The notes under the pieces are model-generated. The model searched no databases. It was given only the letters and a program-made list of their open reading frames with translations, and was not told the origin of the DNA. From an uncultured Kiritimatiellota bacterium (lineage in GTDB: Bacteria; Verrucomicrobiota; Kiritimatiellia; RFP12; UBA1067), in NCBI GenBank assembly GCA_934643865.1, contig CAKUCX010000019.1:1-51698 (forward strand): 51,698 nucleotides of DNA, written 5' to 3'. The position numbers were made by a program, and so were the translations under genes. Positions 48,013 through 51,698 of this stretch are shown piece after piece; the first letter of the stretch is position 1; each line of letters begins with the position of its first letter.

Positions 48013-49389
48013 TCACCCGATCGACCAACCGTGCCGCACGTGCGGCCTGAGGAGGGCGTTCGCCTCCTCGGCGTTCGTGAAGCGCCCGTTCGCCGCATCC
48101 CAGTCGAGCCGCCCCGCGACGCGCTGGGAGATGCACCCGAGCAGCACCGCCTCCGTGAGCGGCACGGAATGGTCGACGTCGGAGAACGGCCGCGCGCCGC
48201 CGCGCACCGCCTCGGCGAACTCCCAGTGGTGGCTCTTGACGCGCGGCAGCGTGACGGGGATCTCCCGCGTGGCCGGATGGTCCTGGTGGCGCGTGAACGT
48301 CGTCTCGCCCGCCAGCATGATCTGCCCGTTCCACCAGACACCCTTCGCGCCCGCGACGAGCGTGCCGCCGAACGCCTCCCGCCGGCCGGCCGTGAGGCGG
48401 CGGCACGTCTCGGGCGGAGGGCACGTCTTGCCGTCGTACCAGTAGACGGGGATCGGCGCCGCCTGCTTCGCGCTCCGCACGACGAGCCGGACCGTCGTCG
48501 CGGCGGGGTAGGTCTCGGCGAAGCGCGGCGTCGTCTTGACCGTTTCGGCGGAGAGCGCCCCGCGCAGGTCGAGCCCGCGCCAGAAGAAGCTCATCGCGTG
48601 GCAGGCGATGTCGCCCATCGCGCCCGTGCCGAAGTCGTGCCAGCCGCGCCACTTGAACGCATGGTAGACGTTCTTCTTGAAGGGGCGCTTCGGCGCGACG
48701 CCGAGCCAGAGGTTCCAGTCGAGGCTCGGCGGCACCGTGTCGGAGCCTTCGGGACGGTTCAGACCCTGCGGCCAGATCGGCCGGTCGGACGTCACGTGGA
48801 TCTCCCTGATCTCGCCGAGGACACCGCTCATGAGGATCTCGATCGCGCGGCGCTGGCCGTCCGAGCCGTTGCCGTTGTTGCCCATCTGCGTGACGACGCC
48901 GCACGCCCGCGCGACGTCGCGGAAGCGCTCGGCCTCCCACCACGTGCGCACGAGCGGCTTCTCCACGTAGACGTGGCAGCCGCGCTTCATCGCGGCGATC
49001 GCGCAGGCGGCGTGCATGTGGTCGGGCGTCGAGACGACGACCGCGTCGAGGTCCTTCTCCTTGTCAAGCAGCGTGCGCCAGTCCTGGTACGTGCGCACCT
49101 TCGGACAGCGCGGCGCGACCTTCTGCGCGGCCGCGCGCAGGCGGTTGAGGTCGACATCGCAGAGCGCGACGACCTCCTCGCCGAGGCTGTAGAACGCATC
49201 CAGGTTCGCGCCGCCGCGCCCGCCCGAGCCGATGAAGGCCATGCGCAGGCGCTCGCCCCGGTTACGGAGGCGGGCCGTGCGCAGGATCTCGACCGGTTTC
49301 GACACGTAGGTGCGGCCCGCGCAGGGCGCGCAGCACCCCGCAAGCGCAAGCGAGCCCGCGCCGATAAAGTCCCGCCGGGAAAGCTGCAT
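48013..49389 (-). CDS. Gfo/Idh/MocA oxidoreductase, Tat-exported, possible lipoprotein
   Basis: A 458-residue oxidoreductase. A Tat signal (SRRDFIGAGSLALAGC) includes a possible lipobox (ALAGC), so it may be anchored in a membrane. The Rossmann NAD(P)-binding part has MAFIGSGGRGGANLD, VVVSTPDHMHA and the family's EKPL (VYVEKPLVRT). The C-terminal alpha/beta domain includes WHDFGTGAMGDIACHAM, with the likely catalytic histidines. Exported Gfo/Idh enzymes in PVC bacteria and Bacteroidetes act on sugar derivatives with a tightly bound cofactor. Its substrate is not known. Stop is 23 bp upstream of the esterase's opposite end within the same minus-strand operon; it precedes the phosphohexomutase. 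Confidence 0.88.
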   Translation of the reverse strand: MQLSRRDFIGAGSLALAGCCAPCAGRTYVSKPVEILRTARLRNRGERLRMAFIGSGGRGGANLDAFYSLGEEVVALCDVDLNRLRAAAQKVAPRCPKVRTYQDWRTLLDKEKDLDAVVVSTPDHMHAACAIAAMKRGCHVYVEKPLVRTWWEAERFRDVARACGVVTQMGNNGNGSDGQRRAIEILMSGVLGEIREIHVTSDRPIWPQGLNRPEGSDTVPPSLDWNLWLGVAPKRPFKKNVYHAFKWRGWHDFGTGAMGDIACHAMSFFWRGLDLRGALSAETVKTTPRFAETYPAATTVRLVVRSAKQAAPIPVYWYDGKTCPPPETCRRLTAGRREAFGGTLVAGAKGVWWNGQIMLAGETTFTRHQDHPATREIPVTLPRVKSHHWEFAEAVRGGARPFSDVDHSVPLTEAVLLGCISQRVAGRLDWDAANGRFTNAEEANALLRPHVRHGWSIG

Positions 49390-49412
49390 GCCCTGCTCCT
49401 TTCCGCTTCGTG

Positions 49413-50912
49413 TCAGTCGCCGATGTGGAAGGCGCCGAGCGGCAGGTCGGCGTCGCTATAGAGCGTGCCGTTCCACGGGCGCGAGAAGAGGTAGCGCAGT
49501 TTCTTCGGCTCCGTCACGCCCGGCGCGGAGACGATGAGGTCGCGGCCCTTGATGATGCCGTTGCTCTGGTAGTTCTTCTTGTCGCGGAACTGGAGGTTCG
49601 CGATCTTCGCCGCGACGAACTTCCCGTCCGGCCCGGCGATCTCGAAGCCGGTTGCGATGTCCCAGTCGGGGTTGTAGAGGTACCAGCCCTCGGCGTGGTC
49701 GAACGAGAGGACGAACGCATCGCCCTCGACCTTCCAGCTCTTGAGCGTCGGCGCGTCGGCGCGCACGTCCGCGAAGCCGTAGTCGCGGTTCAGCGCGAGG
49801 AGCGCGAGGCGCTGGCCCACCGTCTCCTTGTCGTGCGGGTGGATGTCGTGGAGGTTGCCGCAGTCGTTGATCACCGCCATGCCGGCGTTCTTCTCGGCGG
49901 CGGCGAACTTCGCCTGCGCCTCCTGGATCGTCGCGATCCTGTCGTAGCCCCACGGCGCGAGCTGCACGAAGTAGAGCTTCAGGCCGGGGTTCGCGAACTC
50001 CTTCGCCCAGCCGTTGTAGAGGGCCTGCATCTTGTCGGCGTAGGCGTAGCCGTCGCCCGCGTTCGAACAGCCCTGGTACCAGATGAAGCCGCGGATCGCG
50101 AACGGCGTCCACGGCGCGACCATCTCGTTCCAGAGGACGCTCGGCTGGCTCTGGATCTGGGACTTGACCGTGCCGGCCTTCTTCGCCGCGTCCCAGTCCG
50201 CCGCATCGAGGAGCTTCTGGTCGGCGAAGGCCCGGCACGCGGCGACGGTCTCGAAGCCGCTCTTCGGCGTCCACGGTTCCACGCGCGTGCCGCCCCAGTA
50301 CGTGCCGACGATGCCGACGGGGATGGCAAGCGCGTTGTGGATCTCCAGGGCGAAGTAGACGCCCATCGCGGAGAAGCTCGTTCCGCCCAGCAGGTTCTGC
50401 GGCGTGAAGGTCTTCCACTCGACGGGCTTTGCCGGCGTCTTCTTCGGCGCCGCGCTCGTGCGGTAGTTGCTCTGGTGGCAGAAGCGGACGAGCGGCTTGT
50501 GCGTCATGCGCGCGCGCATCGCGCCCTTCGCGTCGCGGAAGTGGGGGTTGCCCCCGCAGAGCGGCAGTTCGGTGTTGGACTGCCCGGCGCAGAACCAGAC
50601 CTCGCCCACGAGGACGTCCTTCGCCACGGCCTCGTTCGCCCGCAGCTCGCGGCTCTCGCACGAGGCCTTCATCGGCGCGAGCTTCACGCACCATTTTCCG
50701 TCCGCGCCGGCGGTCGCCGCGACGCGCTGGCCCGCGAACGTGACGGTCACCTTCTCGCCCGCGTCCGCCGTGCCCCACACGGGCACCGCGCGTTCGCGCT
50801 GCAGCACCACGCCGTCCGTGAACGGCACGCCCAGCTGCACCTTCGCCTCGGCGGCGAACATTCCGGCGGCGCACGCCGCCGCCAGCATCGATTTCTTCAT
50901 CATCATGGTCAT
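49413..50912 (-). CDS. Sialate O-acetylesterase-family esterase, exported
   Basis: A 499-residue exported SGNH-type esterase of the SASA family. The signal peptide (MKKSMLAAACAAGMFAAEA) is followed by an N-terminal beta domain (LGVPFTDGVVLQRERAVPVWGTA, typical). The nucleophile Ser lies in FCAGQSNTELPL, and the Asp-His pair in DIHPHDK. The conserved WYQGEsN is WYQGCSN here, a Glu to Cys change. SASA enzymes remove O-acetyl groups from sialic acids, xylan or mannan. ATG 50912 is set by GAGG and the signal peptide; the longer upstream frame lacks sense. It is the first gene of the glycan block, likely deacetylating a mannan or host glycan. Confidence 0.85.
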   Translation of the reverse strand: MTMMMKKSMLAAACAAGMFAAEAKVQLGVPFTDGVVLQRERAVPVWGTADAGEKVTVTFAGQRVAATAGADGKWCVKLAPMKASCESRELRANEAVAKDVLVGEVWFCAGQSNTELPLCGGNPHFRDAKGAMRARMTHKPLVRFCHQSNYRTSAAPKKTPAKPVEWKTFTPQNLLGGTSFSAMGVYFALEIHNALAIPVGIVGTYWGGTRVEPWTPKSGFETVAACRAFADQKLLDAADWDAAKKAGTVKSQIQSQPSVLWNEMVAPWTPFAIRGFIWYQGCSNAGDGYAYADKMQALYNGWAKEFANPGLKLYFVQLAPWGYDRIATIQEAQAKFAAAEKNAGMAVINDCGNLHDIHPHDKETVGQRLALLALNRDYGFADVRADAPTLKSWKVEGDAFVLSFDHAEGWYLYNPDWDIATGFEIAGPDGKFVAAKIANLQFRDKKNYQSNGIIKGRDLIVSAPGVTEPKKLRYLFSRPWNGTLYSDADLPLGAFHIGD

Positions 50913-51005
50913 GATCCTCGCTTTCCTTTCAAAAGACTTAACGTGATGGTACAGAAATGCGCCCCGAATGTCAACCCGAACGCGCCGGGCTTTGCAAACG
51001 CGGGT

Positions 51006-51069
51006 GTATGACAAGAACGTGACCTTGGCATGAGCCACTTCCCCTGCCAAGGTCACGTTCTTGTCATAC
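51006..51069. repeat. 25-bp perfect inverted repeat
   Basis: Arms at 51006-51030 and 51045-51069 are perfect reverse complements (begin GTATGACAAGAACGTGACC) with a 14-nt loop. It lies about 95 bp upstream of the esterase start in otherwise non-coding DNA. It has no T-run after the stem on either strand. Confidence 0.85.
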
Positions 51070-51231
51070 CCCGTGTCAAGCACCCTTATCCCGATTTTCG
51101 GGGGGATCAGGGGCTCGTCAAAAACCGGGCGAAGGACGTCCCGATGCTGTTTTGATGGGCGTGGGCCGTGTCGCCCGCGCTTCGCACGGGTCATGGGTTG
51201 CGTGGCGCGCGAACCCATTGTTCGCACGGGA

Positions 51232-51289
51232 ATGTAGATCTTGACGGGCAAGGCATGGGGATGTAGATCTTGACGGGCAAGTGATGGGC
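51232..51289. repeat. Two 29-bp direct repeats
   Basis: ATGTAGATCTTGACGGGCAA starts each unit, at 51232 and 51261, and the remaining nine bases of the units are similar. Nothing else recognisable lies between 51070 and 51231. Confidence 0.7.
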
Positions 51290-51397
51290 AAGAACCGGGA
51301 ACGTGTCCGCTTCTGCTTCACCGTCTTCTGCTTCATCGCCGCGCCTGATGCTGCCGAGACAGGCCCAGGGAGGGCTCGGGGCGGAGACCCAGGGGAG

Positions 51398-51417
51398 GGC
51401 CGCAATTCATTGCGGCC
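51398..51417. repeat. GGYCGCAA-N4-TTGCGRCC hairpin, copy 3
   Basis: GGCCGCAATTCATTGCGGCC, a perfect 8-bp stem with a TTCA loop. It differs from copy 1 by a paired change (T:A to C:G). It runs into a perfect 15-bp tandem duplication, GGCCGAACGTATCAC, at 51414-51443. Confidence 0.75.
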
Positions 51418-51465
51418 GAACGTATCACGGCCGAACGTATCACGCCGCGCGCCGCGCCGCCTTCC

Positions 51466-51607
51466 AAGATTATTACGCGGTAAAATCTCATTACGTCCCG
51501 ACCATTTTGCCTCGGCTTGCCCTGGCGAACCCGCCACGCCGTGCGCCGCGACGGCTTCAAGCACGATACGGCTTTCAAGAGAGAAGATTATTACGCAGTG
51601 AATTCTC
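51466..51607. repeat. Inverted-orientation copies of the 24-nt repeat core
   Basis: Two reverse-complement copies of the GCGTAATAATCTT core (51466-51489 and 51584-51607), 118 bp apart. The spacer retains the CAAGCCGAGGCAAAATGGTC block of the 84-bp unit at 22505. The remaining sequence to 51698 is GC-rich, and no gene is seen. Confidence 0.8.
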
Positions 51608-51698
51608 ATCTCGCGGCGGCGCGGCGGCCCGCGTACACGTGTCGTCCCCGATGTCGTCCCCGTGGGCGCGGCGCGCCGGGGACGTCGCGCCCTACCAT

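Noticed and set aside
22505..51607. A 29-kb mobile island bounded by inverted GCGTAATAATCTT repeats
   Set aside because: The interval contains Rnf, a peptidase and other core genes with the same base composition and no integrase. The motif is better seen as dispersed.

Overview
The window looks like a GC-rich chromosomal segment from an anaerobic, diderm member of the PVC group. A gut Kiritimatiellota/Lentisphaerota-type bacterium fits best. The reasons are several very large exported beta-solenoid or LamG surface proteins, an Rnf complex with an NfnAB pair (fermentative ferredoxin/NAD(P)H metabolism), a lipid A-type acyltransferase (Gram-negative envelope), many Tat-exported oxidoreductases, and a glycan-degradation block. 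The phylum is inferred from gene style only. No rRNA, tRNA or CRISPR array was found.

Layout. (1) 0.2-4.7 kb: a LamG surface protein and a Phd/RelE-type toxin-antitoxin pair. (2) 4.9-11.1 kb, plus strand: nfnA-nfnB, a U32-like protein and three tandem paralogous QueG-like iron-sulfur proteins. (3) 11.1-15.2 kb, minus strand: four genes, each overlapping the next by 4 bp, encoding a DsbD-like thiol reductase, a DoxX-TIM-barrel fusion, a stand-alone DoxX and a Tat-exported TIM barrel. (4) 15.3-21.0 kb, minus: a membrane protein, a Tat-exported FAD oxidoreductase, accA, accD and a guaA whose glutaminase domain has been lost. (5) 21.1-23.35 kb: a small secreted protein between inverted repeats, then about 1.4 kb of nested repeats with a YoeB-like toxin remnant. 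(6) 23.4-27.5 kb, minus: a DUF4832-type exported protein, then an M3 peptidase coupled to an L,D-transpeptidase. (7) 27.5-35.5 kb, plus: rnfA, rnfB, a heptamer-repeat region carrying an S23-type gene and a HipA-like kinase, rnfC, rnfD, rnfG and an LpxL-type acyltransferase; rnfE is absent. (8) 35.5-50.9 kb, minus: GH26 mannanase, beta-helix protein, two giant surface proteins, phosphomannomutase/phosphoglucomutase, Gfo/Idh oxidoreductase and a sialate O-acetylesterase-family esterase. This last block reads as a locus for an acetylated mannan-type glycan. (9) 50.9-51.7 kb: intergenic repeats.

Three themes stand out. First, eight genes or operons share an extended -10 promoter TGnTA(N)(A/C)T, and in four of them the start codon lies 6-7 nt after the -10, which predicts leaderless mRNAs. 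Second, the Rnf operon is crowded with microsatellites: an octamer array between rnfA and rnfB, about 420 bp of AGGTTTT/AACCTAA heptamers between rnfB and rnfC, and five heptamers inside the rnfC reading frame. Third, several hairpin and repeat families recur between distant intergenic regions. The most system-like novelty is the DsbD / DoxX / exported TIM-barrel operon.
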